A stretch of DNA of 64,000 nucleotides from Syngnathus acus. Lineage: Eukaryota; Chordata; Actinopteri; Syngnathiformes; Syngnathidae. Positions 8,820 to 19,877 of the stretch are shown here, piece by piece. Numbering within the stretch: the first letter of the stretch is position 1; every line of letters begins with the position of its first letter. The notes below the pieces were generated by a model. That model searched no databases. It worked only from the letters and a program-made list of their open reading frames with translations, and was not told where the DNA came from. Location: the NCBI RefSeq assembly GCF_901709675.1, contig NW_023590221.1, forward strand, positions 267,219-331,218. Reading direction: 5' to 3'. The position numbers were made by a program, and so were the translations under genes.

Positions 8820-8855
8820 GCAGTTGGCCCGCGGGCCGTAGTTTGGACACCCCTG
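8820..8855 (-). mobile_element. hAT terminus fragment at the inverted-duplication breakpoint
   Basis: About 35 bp equivalent to the outer end of hAT 2, finishing GTAGTTTGGACACCCCTG. It lies exactly where homology between the arms stops and is followed by Gypsy sequence. No matching opposite end or target duplication was found next to it. Confidence 0.75.
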
Positions 8856-8865
8856 CCTAGGAGGA

Positions 8866-9325
8866 TTATTCTGCCTCTTGTGTTGAAAGGTCTGTTCCTA
8901 ACTTTTGCCAAGGTCTTTCAGGGCACCCTGATGGCATGAGTGAGTCTTTTGGGTTGTGTCGCTCTTGTATGCATGTCCTGCAGTTCAGTACCATTTCGTT
9001 CACTTGCTGGCTGAGTCCCGGCCACCACACAGATTGACGTGCACGTGCTTTACATTTCACGACACCTAAGTGTCCTTCATGTAATTTGAATAGCACGTCG
9101 TTCCTCATTGCAGAAGGTATTACCAGTCGTGTGTCCTTTAGCAGTAAGCCATCTTTCACTGTTAATGTAGCTCGCTCCAGCCAGTAGTTTTTCAGCGCTG
9201 GTTCCTGTTTTGCATGTGCTGGCCATCCTTCCATGCACATGACACGCGAGCAGACACTGTCGGCTTTCAACTGCTCTTTCAGGTTTTCTGGATATGATGA
9301 GCCGACAGGTAGACTCTCAGTGACA
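8866..9325 (-). pseudogene. Gypsy integrase zinc-binding region
   Basis: The frame shows LLLKDTRLVIPSAMRNDVLF, then LHEGHLGVVKCKARARQSVWWPGL and CRTCIQE, the HHCC module before the integrase core. The catalytic DDE core is absent; the frame ends shortly after GTDL at the hAT junction. Confidence 0.85.
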
Positions 9326-9330
9326 CAGTC

Positions 9331-9783
9331 TGTTAGAGTGGTGCTTACTCTAACTTATTTTTGCAAGAACCACACGGGAGACAGTATGCCCTTTTTAAGC
9401 ATTTGCAAATGGAGAACCATTCGTCGCTGTGCGTACAGCGATGATCGAATGAGGTCTGGCTTAGGCCTCTTGCAAGAGCATATTTATTAAGAACAAGCAG
9501 GGTGGGGGTGACATTGGACATGTTTGGTGGTCACCTCAGCAACTGGTTAATCAGTGCGGAGGGTCCCAGCTCATTGTTTTACAAGGTCGTGGAAACAGAA
9601 ACTAGTGGAGCATTTTCGATGACTAACTAAGCAAGAATGTTTCCACACCATTTGGAAAGTTTCAACAACTGAATGGTTAAACTTTTCAGAGTCAAGGAAA
9701 GGTAAAAGGTTTAAACAAAGTTAATAATTCTAGTCTACATTCCAACATAATCATACGAGCAAGATAATCTGTAAACCCTAACA
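9331..9783 (-). mobile_element. Solo LTR (5-bp TSD CAGTC) nested in Gypsy remnant
   Basis: The 453-bp segment begins TGTTAG and ends CTAACA, with CAGTC duplicated at 9326-9330 and 9784-9788. The Gypsy coding sequence resumes on both sides. An AATAAA on the minus strand near 9485 suggests that orientation. No internal retroviral sequence remains, as expected after LTR-LTR recombination. Confidence 0.85.
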
Positions 9784-9788
9784 CAGTC

Positions 9789-10721
9789 CACAAATATGTT
9801 TGTGCTCTCCATCAGCTCCTGGTCATCAGTGGACATGCGTAATTTTACAGGTGCACGTGAAAGTGTCTGCTGTCCAAAGCGACTTTCCTGGTACGTGCAC
9901 GATGGAGTATGAGTAGCGCATCAGCCTCATCCTGAAACCCTGGATTCTCTGTGGCAAAAGATCCAGTGCTTGGGCTCCGAGCAGGCTGAGAAGGGGTTTA
10001 TGGTCGGTCTCCAGGCAAAACTCCTTTCCGATGAGGAAATCCCGAAACCGTTCACAGGCCCATGTGAGGCCCATGTGAGGCCCAGAGCCTCCTTCTCCAC
10101 CTGTGCGTATCGTTGCTCAGTTGGAGTGAGTGACCGTGATGCGTATGCCACAGGCTTCCATCCTTCCCCCCATTTCTGGAGAATTACGCCCCCCAACCCA
10201 TACGATGATGCATCAGCAGATACTTTGGTGTCTCTGCCCGGGTCATACATAGCCTGCACCGGAGGAGAGGACAGAGCTTTCTTTCGGTCTTCAAACGCTG
10301 CTGCCTGGTCCACGTCCCAGACCCAGCAGTTTTTCTTTGAGAAGAGGTCATGGAGCGGTTTATCTTTTTCAGCTAGCTGGGGAATAAACCTTCCCAGCTG
10401 GTTGACCATGCCGAGAAAACTCCTTAATTCACTCAGATGTGTGGGCTCTGTCATGTCTGTGATGGCCTCTGTCTTTCTTGGGTCAGGGCGGATGCCTGCG
10501 GCTGTGATGATATGGCCCAGGAAGACTACTTCGCTCTTGGAGATTTCACACTTGTCCACATTCAGTGTGATGCCTGCTTTTTCCAGTCTTTGTAGCACGG
10601 CATTAAGTCGAGTGTCATGCTCTTCCTGGTCCCGCCCCCACACCAACAGATCATCGATGTGACAAACCACACCGTTGAGCCCCTCTGTGATCTCCGCCAT
10701 CCCGCACTGGAAATGCAGAGA
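9789..10721 (-). pseudogene. Gypsy reverse transcriptase and RNase H
   Basis: RT keeps the catalytic box HIDDLLVWG (about 10650), then LNVDKCEISKSEVVFLGHII, a Gypsy signature, and LRSFLGMVNQLGRFIP. RNase H follows with ADASSYGLGGVILQ, PVAYASRSLTPTEQRYAQVEKE and LETDHKPLLSLL. A frame break lies near 10050, where a short duplication (GGCCCATGTGA twice) is visible. The N-terminal part of RT is missing. Confidence 0.85.
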
Positions 10722-10984
10722 ACTTGCAGAGAAGAACCAGTGGAAACACAGAGTCATTGTCTGTCTTTTTGTACCTTTAATCAGGATTCTGCTATTGGCT
10801 GTAATGAAGATTTGGCACACAAAACGTTTGTATATTCCTGAAATTGTTAAAGCAGTGCTTTCAGGCCTCCTCAGTTTAACATTGTTTTAGTGATCAACAC
10901 ACCAAAACATCTGCAACAGAGAAAACTTGGCATTTTTTCTTTTGGTTTTTGTTGAACTGTAAACTTACAATGGAGGGGTCTGCA

Positions 10985-12230
10985 GTCCATCTCGGGCCAT
11001 GGTAAAGGGGCTGATCGGAAACCAGCTTATGGGGACGAGGACCGGGTGGATGAACTCAATCTGTTCTTCAACAGATTTGATTCCGCCTCCCCCCCACCCC
11101 TTCACCTCGATCTGCATCTCATTCTGCCACCTTCAACACTCCAGCCCCCCCCGCCAGCTCACCAACCCCCTCTCACCCCCCCCCCCCCCCCCCGAATCAC
11201 TCTTCTGTCTCCACTCCATCACCCCGGTCTTCCGACATCCCCCTCTCCTTTACAGATCTTGAGGTGAGGAGTCACCTCAGAAAGATCAAAGCAGGAAAGA
11301 CCCCGGGCCCAGACGGCATCTGGCCGAGACTGCTCAGGGACTGTGTGGACCAGCTGAGTGGTGTGGTCAGGTACCTGTTCAAACTGAGCCTGAGCCTGAA
11401 CAAGGTCCCAGTACTGTGGAAGACCTCCTGCGTGGTCCCTGTACCAAAGGTGGCGTGCCCCAAGGAGCCTAACCACTTCAGGCCTATTGCCTTGACTTCC
11501 CACCTGATGAAGACTATGGAGAGGATCATCCTGGGTCACCTGCGTTCCCTAGTGGGAGCGCAGCTGGACCCCCTGAAGTTTGCTTACCGGCCTGGTGTTG
11601 GGGTGGACAATGCAGTGATTTATTTACTGCACAGAACACTGCTTCACCTGGAGGACAACAGGAGCACTGGGAGGATCATGTTCTTCGATTTCTCCAGCGC
11701 TTCTAACACCATCTAGCCGTCACTGCTTAGGGTGAAGATGGAGAAGGCGGGTGTGGACGAGCGCCTGGCTGCATGGACAACGGACTTCCTCACCGACCGG
11801 CCGCAGTATTTGAGGTTACATCGCTGTGAGTACGACGTTGTGCGCTGCAGCACTGGTGTCCCCCAGGGTACGGTGCTCTCTCCTTTCCTTTTCACCCTGT
11901 TCACTTCAGACTTTACCCACGACACCGCTCACTGCCACATCCAGAAGTTCTCCGACGACACGGCCATTGTTGGAAATGTCGCGGAGGGGAATGATCTGGA
12001 ATATAGGTTGGTCATCAAGGACTTTGTCAGCTGGTGTGAGCTCAACCAGCTTCAGCTGAACACCAGCAAGACGAAGGAGTTGATTGTGAGCTTCGGGAGG
12101 ACAGCACCCATCTTCACTCCGGTGAATATCCAGGGATCGGACATTGAGGTAGTGGAGAACTACAAATTCCTGGGTGTTCACCTTAACAACAAACTGGACT
12201 GGACTGGACTGATCACATCCATATCCTGTA
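10985..12230 (+). mobile_element. CR1/L2-like LINE fragment (family 1), truncated at both ends
   Basis: It encodes the N-terminal side of the RT domain through the palm and stops within sequence corresponding to about position 50 of this window. Reading frames are broken by an in-frame stop after FDFSSASNTI (11716), a C-run expansion near 11180, and frameshifts. Confidence 0.85.
11046..12222 (+). pseudogene. Broken LINE reverse transcriptase
   Basis: Pieces in order are DELNLFFNRFDSA (11046), KTPGPDGIWPRLLRDC (about 11300), HFRPIALTSHLMKTMERI, LKFAYRPGVGVDNAV, FFDFSSASNTI then stop (11716), GVPQGTVLSPFLFTLF, FSDDTAIVG as the catalytic box (about 11950), and NYKFLGVHLNNKLDW. The motif set is that of the CR1/L2 group. 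It is not translatable as one protein. Confidence 0.85.
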
Positions 12231-12616
12231 CAAAAAGTTTTGCATGGTGTGCAAATTATTTTTGTGTGAATTTATTTTTGTTCCTTGTTATTTGTATATA
12301 GTTTGTAGCAGTGATCCCCAACCTTTTTTGCGCCACGGACCGGTTACGTGTCAGAAATATTTTCGCGGACCGGCCTTTATATAAATAAATAATAGATGTA
12401 TATAACTAAATAATACATTTATATAAATAAATAATACATTTATAATAAATATAGGAATACGATGAAATAAAATGATACGACTGGCATAAAAACAAGTATA
12501 AATGACATTAAAATAAAACTCACCATTACATTGAATTAGTGGGAGCACTGAGCTTGTTTCTCAGAAACGAGCCGGTCCCATCTAGGCGTAATCGGAGACA
12601 ATGACACCCGAAGTGG

Positions 12617-12682
12617 TTAAGGTTTGTCTTTTAATGCAGGATGCTTGGTCTCCATGTGCCGAAGCAGTTTTGAGGGCTTCAC

Positions 12683-12722
<40 letters not shown>

Positions 12723-13470
12723 ATCTTTATTTCGAACATCCAAAACAAAAAAGAAAAACAAAAAAACAAAAAACAAAACAAATAACACTCTAAAGTGCCA
12801 CATAAGTCCATACAACAACAAAAATAAACCAACAAATAGAAGTAAATTAATTAAATTAATTAATTAATAATAATAATACATAAGTAAATAAAAAAATAAA
12901 GAATGCTCGAAAAGGAGTAGGAGGAAGCATAGCTTTTTAGATTCCTACCCCTTTCTCACTTCATCCATTAAACCAACGATTCAACATACTATACTGTAAT
13001 TCTACAATATAACACAAGTAGACAAACTTGCACACTTATTGTTCTGTTTCATTTTTACTTGTGTGTAGCCCTTTGGCACTCTTAGCCTTTGTACCCGCTA
13101 AACAACATATTTTTATAAATTTTTTTAAACTGGTGGATATTTAGACTTTGCTTGAGTTCCTCACTTAGATTGTTCCATAGTTTGACCCCGGTTATAGTTA
13201 TACAGAAACTTTTTAAGGTTGTTCTTATGTTTAAGATTTTGAAGTTGTGATTCCCTCTTAACTTATAACCTCCCTCCCGATGCCTCCTCATTGCCTCGTT
13301 AGCTAGCCTGTTGCCACATATTATGCAGTGTGGGCTTGGCGCGTCATAGTCTTTTAAATGCAGCTTTCCTTTTCTTAGAAGTCGTAGCCTCTTCTTCTTC
13401 CGTCTCCTCATTGGGCTTTTTTCCCTTTCCGAAGAAGCTTTCCAAACATCTCTGTTTCTTGCTCATTTTT
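12617..13470 (-). pseudogene. hAT transposase N-terminus (ZBED5/SCAND3-like), split
   Basis: On the minus strand a lysine-rich start (KKQRCLESFFGK-like) leads, across a frameshift, to PSPHCIICGNRLANEAM at about 13350-13290. After the nested LINE the frame resumes as KPSKLLRHMETKHPALKDKP (12683-12617). Together these form a BED-type zinc finger of the ZBED5/SCAND3 hAT group. No catalytic domain remains. Confidence 0.8.
12685..13288 (-). mobile_element. Non-LTR retrotransposon 3' fragment nested in hAT 3
   Basis: The minus strand carries a C-terminal RT tail (FCITITGVKLWNNLSEELK and IHQFKKIYKNM), a 3' UTR, and a (TGAT)n tail at 12686-12720. A CACTG/CATTG near-duplication flanks it. The uninterrupted hAT sequence at about 34650-34690 provides the empty site. 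The clade is not certain from this short part. Confidence 0.8.
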
Positions 13471-13784
13471 GCTTGCTTCGCGGGCTCAACTGAGGTGACA
13501 TGTCACGTGACCGAGACGAGCGTCTTGACCTGAACCGACGGATGTAATTGGGAGAGAATCGCCAATTTTTTTATATTTTTCAAAATAAATACTTACTCAT
13601 TTTTGTTAGCTTTGCGGGCTCGACTGGGGAAACATGTCACGTGACCGGGACGAGCGTCTTGACCTGAATTAATTGATCGTCGATTAAAATTATTATTATT
13701 TTTTTTTCTGTGTGGCTTGGCGGCCCGGTACCAAGTGACCCACGGACCGGTACCGGTCCGCGGCCCGGTGGTTGGGGACCACTG

Positions 13785-14477
13785 GTTTGTAGCACTGTCT
13801 TGTTGATATTAAGTTGCGATAGAAACCGGTGGTAAGTTAGACTTCGAGGGCACTTCCTGTTTCCGGGAAAGAAGCGGGAAGGTGACGTGATGCAACAGCG
13901 CAATAGTTAACGGCCGACCTAGGATGCGTCATCGCGAAGCTACTAAGTCAAAACAGTAAAGTACCCGGTTGTTCACTGGCATGCCAAAATATGTGTTGTC
14001 ACCAGTTCTACGGTGTGGCTGTGATGTCAACGAATTAAGATCACAGTAAACATCTGTAACAAAGAACTCTCGTCTCTTTAGTGAAGAAACTGGCACACTT
14101 GGGATTTGAGGCTTTCCCACCAAACGGTTTGCAAATAGGTTCATTTCTCGAGGCTTCATGTGCACCCCCCCTGCTGGTCAAAAGGAGTAATTTATTCCAT
14201 TAATGAGAATTACATTCACCTTTATATTTTGCTTCATGTAGCCTGATCAAAATGAATAAAACTTCTCTCTGTATGTGCATTCACGTGTAACACTGAAGGA
14301 GGTGGACGTGTGTTTCAATATGTAAATAAATAACATCATTGTCTATTAAGAAACTAAAAGTTGATGGAACACATTTTGTTTTGAAGGGCTGTTGTGTTTT
14401 AACAAGGAAAGACTGATGTACTGATGTGCTTATGGATAAAGATGACTTGTACTTGTGATTGTGCTTGTGAACAGTAA
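13785..14477. other. No recognisable feature
   Basis: AT-rich sequence between hAT 3 and the next LINE. Only short, unconvincing open frames occur and I see no tRNA, TIR or known repeat end. Confidence 0.5.
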
Positions 14478-14829
14478 AGATTCAAGAATTTTTATTTGCC
14501 ATGTTTGAGCGTGTCAAACAAGGAATTTGACTTCGGTACATCACAGCCTCTGTTCAACATTTAGGTAACTAACAACACTCAGGACGTGTGAAAAATGACA
14601 AATATTCTCCCAGGAGGGCAACGAAAAGCTCAAAACTCCAACTAGGGCAAATGAGAAACCTTGAGAAGAGACCACAGATGGGAGGGTCCCTCTTCCAGGA
14701 TGACCAGGCTGCAATGGATGCAGAGAGGACACATAGTACAAATAGTGTAGACAATTCAAAAAAAGGTGTGGAGAGCGGGATGTTGTTGCACAGCAATGAC
14801 TCTGAGACTCTAAGAGTGGTGTGAGTTCA

Positions 14830-17109
14830 TCAGAGCAACAGCCTGGGGGAAGAAGCTGTCTCTGTGTCTGCTGGTTTGGGCGTACAGAGCTCTATAACGC
14901 CGTCTGGAGGGGAGTAGTTCAAACAGACTGCAACCTGGGTGAGAAGGGTCTGTAGAGATGTTACTTGCACGTTTCCTGGTCCTGGACAGGTACAAGTCTT
15001 GGATAGATGGGAGGTTGATTCCAATGATCTTTTCTGCAGTCCTGACTGTCTGTTGCAGTCTGTGCTTGTCTTGTTAGGAGGCCGATCCAAACCAGACAGT
15101 GATGGAGATGCAGAGGACAGACTGGATCATGGCAGTGTAGAAGATCTTCCCGCAGCAGGTTGAACTTCTTGAGCTGTCTCGGGAAGTACAGCCTCTGCTG
15201 GGCCTTCTTCCGGACAGAGTCTATGTGGCCGGTCCATTTCAGGTCCCGAGAGATTGTGGTTCCCAGGAACTTGAAGGTGTCTGTGGAGAGAATAGTATTA
15301 CTGCGGATAGTGAGGGGTGAAAATGGTGAAGGGTCTCGCCTGAAGTCCACTGTCATCTCCACAGTCTTGAGCGGGTTCAGCTCAAGGTGGTTTTGGCTGC
15401 GCGTGGACCAGCCGCTCCACCTCCTGTCTGTACGCAGTCTCGTCACCGTCCCGGATCAGTCCGATGAGAGTGGTGTCGTCCGCATACTTCAGGAGCTTCA
15501 CAGGAGAGTCACCTGAGGAGAAATTGTTGGTGTAGAGAGAGAAGAGCAGTGGGGAGAGGACGCACCCCTGAGGGGAGCCAGTATTGATGGTCCGGGTGTC
15601 GGATGTGATGCTCCCCGGCCTCACACTGTTGGCCAGGACACTGACAGGTGGAGGCAGGCACCGCGAGCTGGATGAGCTTCTGTTGGAGGATGTCAGGAGC
15701 GATGGTGTTGAACGCCGAGCTGAAGTCCACAAACAGGATCCTGGCGTACGTTCCTGGGGTGTGCAGGTGGTGCAGGACGTAGTGCAGTCCCATGTTGACC
15801 GCATCATCCACCGACCTGTTTGCCCAGTAGGCAAAGTGGAGGGGGTCAAGCATGGGGCCCGTGACATCCTTCAGGTGGTTCAACACTAACCTCTCCAAAG
15901 ATTTCATGACCACAGATGTCAGAGCGACAGGTCTATAGTCATTCAAACCTGTGATGGCGGGCTTCTTGGCCACCGGAACGATGGTGGAGCTCTTGAAGCA
16001 CGAGGGCACCTCACACAGCTCCAGGGAACGGTTGAAGATCCGTGCAAAGGTGGGTGCCAGCTCAGCACAGACTTTCAAGCAGGAAGGTGACACGCCGTCT
16101 GGGCCCGGTGCCTTCCTGATCTTTTGGCCTCTGCAAGAGAGAGAGTAGGTGACAACGGTGATGGAGGTGTGGACAGAGCGGTTGTGGGGGGTTGTGAGTA
16201 TGTTGATTGTGCTGCAGGAGGTCCTGTAGTGTGGGAGGACCGATCAAACCTAGAGTAGAACCTGTTTAGCTGGTTTGCAAGCCTTGGGCTCTCCACAGGA
16301 CAAGGGGTTTGTTTCTTGAAGCCCGTGATGCTCTGCAGGCCTTTCCACACTGTTGAGGGATCAGGATTGGCAGAGAGGTGTCTCTCCAGGCTCTCCCCGT
16401 AACACTTGCTGGCTTTCCTGACCTCTCGGTTCAGTGTGTTTCTGGTCTGCTTGAACAGGTCCCGGTCGCCGCTCCTGGAGGACTCCTCCTTGACTTTGCG
16501 CAGCCTCCTGAGGTTCGGTGTAAACCAAGGTTTGTCGTCGTTGTACGTGCAGAAGGTCTTGGTCTGCACACACAGATCCTCACAAAAACTGATGTATGAT
16601 GTGACAGTGTCAGTGAGTTCATGCAGGTCTGAAGTTGCAGCTTCAAAAACTCCCCAATCGGTGCAGTCAAAGCAGGCTTGGAGGTCCTGCCTAGACTCCA
16701 CTGTCCACTTCCTCACAGTCCTCACCACAGACTTAGAAGTCTTTAATTTCTGCCTGTAGGCCGGGATCAGATGAACTAGACAGTGGTCCGAGAGTCCTAA
16801 AGCTGCACGAGCCACAGTGGTGTGCATCCTTAATTACGGTGTAGCAGTGGTCCAGTGTCTGTGCCCCTCTGGTGGGACACGTTATGTGCTGTCTGTACTT
16901 GGGGAGTTCGTGTGCGAGGTTCGCCCTGTTAAAATCACCCAGAACAATGATTAGTGAATTTGGTAGAGGTTTCTCCATGTCTGTCACCTGGTCAGCCAGC
17001 ATCTGCGTGGCTTCACTCGCACGTGCGTGTGGTGGAATGTAAAGAGCCGCCATGACGATCGAGGAGAACTCCCGTGGTGAATAGAACGGCCGGCAGTTTA
17101 TGAAAACTG
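14830..17109 (-). pseudogene. Decayed LINE endonuclease-reverse transcriptase
   Basis: Pieces from N to C are [100 protein letters not shown], and a C-terminal SLFELLPS. The endonuclease and palm motifs survive, but frames change at least near 16100, 15640, 15400 and 15170. It cannot be functional. Confidence 0.88.
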
Positions 17110-17702
17110 TGTTGGGAAAAAGATACTTTTTATCATTGGATTCTATGTATCTACTTATGTGTGCAAGATCTTCCACAGTATGTGACAATTTGACCTCGTG
17201 ATAATGACTTGGGAGCATATGGCTGGCTAAGGAGCACATGACTGGAGTCATGAGTCGCGCTATACAATAAACTCCTTAGTTAGCTATTCATGAACAGATC
17301 ATGAGTTTGTTATGAGATGGTTGAAGCAGACAAACGTCTTATTTAATCCAAAGTCACGAGTACGCCACAGATGTATGCATCCCAGGGGCACTAAGACTAC
17401 GTCTTTGTTAAGCTAAAGTCATGAGATGACCATACTGCTCTTTCCATAATAGCATCCCTGTTGTTCTGTGGTCATGAGATGTAATTATGAGATGTCCTTC
17501 CTGTTTAAGAAACTATGCATTCATGTAGATTTCCCCCATTGTTGTTCCTCAATAAAAGACACGAACAAACTGGAGGAAGGGCGCGAACCTCAGCCACACT
17601 TGCTGTGTGTCTGGTTTACGCCCTTCTGCAGAAGTCGCTTGCCATCGAAGACATCTACTGCCTCTGTGAGATTCTTTTCAGATAAATGTTGTGAACCCAA
17701 CA
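17110..17702 (+). mobile_element. Solo LTR nested in family 2 LINE
   Basis: The 593-bp insert begins TGTTGGG and ends CCCAACA. It interrupts the LINE exactly where the related copy reads TATGAAAAGTGTTTCT. Flanks AACTG and AAGTG are a near-perfect 5-bp duplication. An AATAAA near 17551 followed by an R/U5-like segment indicates plus orientation. Likely retrovirus-like or Gypsy; no internal part remains. Confidence 0.82.
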
Positions 17703-17952
17703 AAGTGTTTCTAGGAGAGGGCTGCAAGACTCTTTCAACACCGTGACATCAGTACACCAACGTTCATTAATACAGAAACAGATACCACCTCCCTTTGATT
17801 TTCCGGTGAGCTCCGCGCTGCGATCTACACGCATTAGCCGAAACCCAGCTAACTCCACGGCGTGGTGGGGGGTGCGTCCGTCAAGCCACGTTTCAACGAA
17901 GCACAGCGCGGCGGATCTGCTCAAGTCCGTGTTCCTTGAAGTGAGGAGCAGG

Positions 17953-18853
17953 AGTGCTTGTGCAATTGAGGGGGGCGGTTATTGGTTTTTGTTCAAAAAC
18001 AATATTTCTTTGCCAAATTACAATAGACTGACATGTGCCCATTCAAATAGGTACCACGAGAAATTAAACTGCATTGATAAACGAGGGCTTAAATGTGATT
18101 GTCTGTCTGCACTCGGCATTATTTCTCTGTTTATGTGAACATGTTCACATATACGTGTATGTCGGTATGAATTATGTGAACGTATGACTGTTGCACAGAG
18201 TATGATATAGGCGGCTATCCATTATTGATATTTTCACAGAGAAAGAATGCTCCGCTTTCGCAGAACATCAAAAAAAATTCAGATAGACTCTTATTGTTCC
18301 TCCCCACGGAAATCTTTAATAAAAGGCGAAAGATTTATTCGATCTGAAGAGAAACGAGTGATCTGAAAATCTGAGTCAAAACGGGCCACCCCACTGCTGG
18401 TCTCACCAAATTCACAGGCGGTCTCACACTCAAATTGCAGCAACCATTCCTTCTAATACAAAAAATAGACGTTCCTAGATTTACTATACTTAGAAGGACT
18501 CAACCTAAATAGAAGGTTTAAACGAGTATTTTGTGTTCAGTAATGTCTTTTTTACTTCAAACCTTGTTGGCGCACAGGATTGTAGGTACCTGATCGAACA
18601 CTGACGGCGCTCGTTCTTTCAAACTGCGTCACCTATCGATTGAGCGTCTATTTTGAGTATTGAAGGTAAAAACGGTTGTATGTCTTGGTACGTGTACTTT
18701 TGGTATGAGAGAACGGGAAATGATCCTATCTCTGTGTTTTATTTGAAAATGTGTAAATTCATTATTTTATTCAACACAAATCGGGAAACAAAATTCGATC
18801 GTAAAGGGAAATGTGCTTTCGGCAGTTTCCAAACATTTTATTAATGCTGCGTT
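17953..18853. other. No recognisable feature
   Basis: Unassigned sequence between the LINE 5' truncation point and a solo LTR. Short open frames only, with no protein motif, tRNA or repeat terminus. Confidence 0.5.
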
Positions 18854-19226
18854 TGTCATGTCTCGTCCCCAGTTTTGCCATGTGTCCCTGATCATGTCCA
18901 AAGTTTCTGTCAGTGTGTCTGTGTGCTCGCCCCTCCCCTCCTGTGTGCCCATGATCAGTGTGATCATTCTCACCTGCCTCTTGTTGCCTGTCGCGTATTT
19001 AAGTCCTGTCTGTGTGTTACTCCCTGTCGGAGCATTGATGAAGTTTACTGTCATGAGGTTTGTTCGGTTTCTGTCTTTTGTCTCACGTCTCTGTTCGGTT
19101 CCTGTTGTTGGTTTTGTTAATCAGTTATGTCAGTGTACCGAGTCTGTTAGTTTGAGTTCCGTCAATAAACCCTGGTCCAAGCTGCACTTGGTCGCCCTGC
19201 TCCATTTCCACCCCGAATTCGTGACA
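18854..19226 (+). mobile_element. Solo LTR (5-bp TSD GCGTT)
   Basis: The 373-bp segment begins TGTCATG and ends GTGACA, with GCGTT duplicated at 18849-18853 and 19227-19231. It has a GTATTTAAG TATA-like box near 18992 and an AATAAA near 19164, in the order of a plus-strand LTR. Its style resembles fish Gypsy LTRs. No internal sequence remains. Confidence 0.85.
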
Positions 19227-19278
19227 GCGTTAGGCTTATATATAATCACATCAATATAATCTCCAGTAGTGGCTGCAC

Positions 19279-19856
19279 TTATGTGTTCACATGATGAGTA
19301 GAAAGGAAATGTGCAAGCAACTGCACAAAGTTGTTTTCTCCTAAGTGTTGTGCAAACAGGATATATCATCGGTCAGGCGAGAGCGAGGCGAACGTGCAGC
19401 TGGCGAGAACATCTCGAGATCGGTGAGGAATGAGAACAACATCCCGTCCTTGTGGTCGGAAAAACCCAACCGCCAGACAGCTGCACTCACTGATAACACC
19501 CAGTGGGGAGGAGACGGCCATCGACCAATCATCTCACAATGTTTTGCATGTTTAATTATTCATATTGTGTTTCTTTATAACTGGGCAACCCGGAAGAATG
19601 TGTTGTCTCTTGATGGTCACAAGAACACACGTTTTAGTGTGAGGGACCCGGGACCCAGGCGCCTGTATTAGCTTGCTTTGTCAGGAATAAACAATTGGTA
19701 AATTCGGTCTGATTGATCTACTGGTCTTCTCTTTGACAGAACGAACTCGCAAAATTGTTAGGTGCGCCAGTGTGTGGATTAGGACATAGCAACTCATGTG
19801 TTAAGTGTTGATCGCAATTTGGAGTCAGATCAATAACTAAAATCCGTATCCTAACA
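19279..19856 (+). repeat. ERV 5' LTR (start uncertain)
   Basis: The end CCTAACA is fixed by the adjoining primer-binding site. A TATAA-like element near 19576 and AATAAA near 19686 give a plausible U3-R-U5 layout. I could not find the inverted TGTTAGG start, so the left boundary is a guess at the TGTGTTCACATG sequence. Confidence 0.55.
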
Positions 19857-19862
19857 ATTTCT

Positions 19863-19877
19863 TGGTGACCCCGACGT
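19863..19877 (+). other. ERV primer-binding site, tRNA-Trp type
   Basis: TGGTGACCCCGACGT lies six bases after the LTR end and is complementary to the 3' end of vertebrate tRNA-Trp including its CCA. Complementarity stops after 15 bases. Confidence 0.8.

Larger units (their letters stand above)
8857..10721 (-). mobile_element. Gypsy-type LTR retrotransposon remnant
   Basis: The minus strand carries, in Gypsy order, RT, RNase H and the integrase zinc-binding region, all in broken frames. Both ends are lost: the left at the hAT fragment and the right at the junction with the old duplicated block at about 10721. A solo LTR sits between the RNase H and integrase parts. Confidence 0.85.
10722..12230 (+). 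repeat. Diverged inverted duplicate of about 57020-58466
   Basis: This block matches the minus strand of the far right region. The match covers both a LINE fragment and about 260 bp of unique flank before it, such as CTTTAATCAGGATTCTGCTATTGGCTG-like sequence. The shared flank means segmental duplication rather than independent insertion. Many substitutions and indels are visible, so it is older than the arms. Confidence 0.8.
12309..13784 (-). mobile_element. hAT transposon 3 (8-bp TSD GTTTGTAG)
   Basis: The ends are CAGTGATCCCCAACC and, inverted, CAGTGGTCCCCAACC. GTTTGTAG is duplicated at 12301-12308 and 13785-13792. Both ends carry CGGACCGGT-rich segments. It encodes a BED-finger transposase start on the minus strand and is itself interrupted by a LINE 3' fragment. 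Fragments of the same family occur at 30804 and 34420-34860. Confidence 0.92.
14478..17952 (-). mobile_element. CR1/L2/Rex1-like LINE (family 2), decayed copy
   Basis: The minus-strand LINE is closely related to the copy at 24055-27243. The 3' tail AAAATTCTTGAATC lies at 14478-14500. The 5' end stops at about 17952, inside the endonuclease N-terminus. A solo LTR (17110-17702) splits the endonuclease region. Many frameshifts make it an old copy. Confidence 0.88.
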
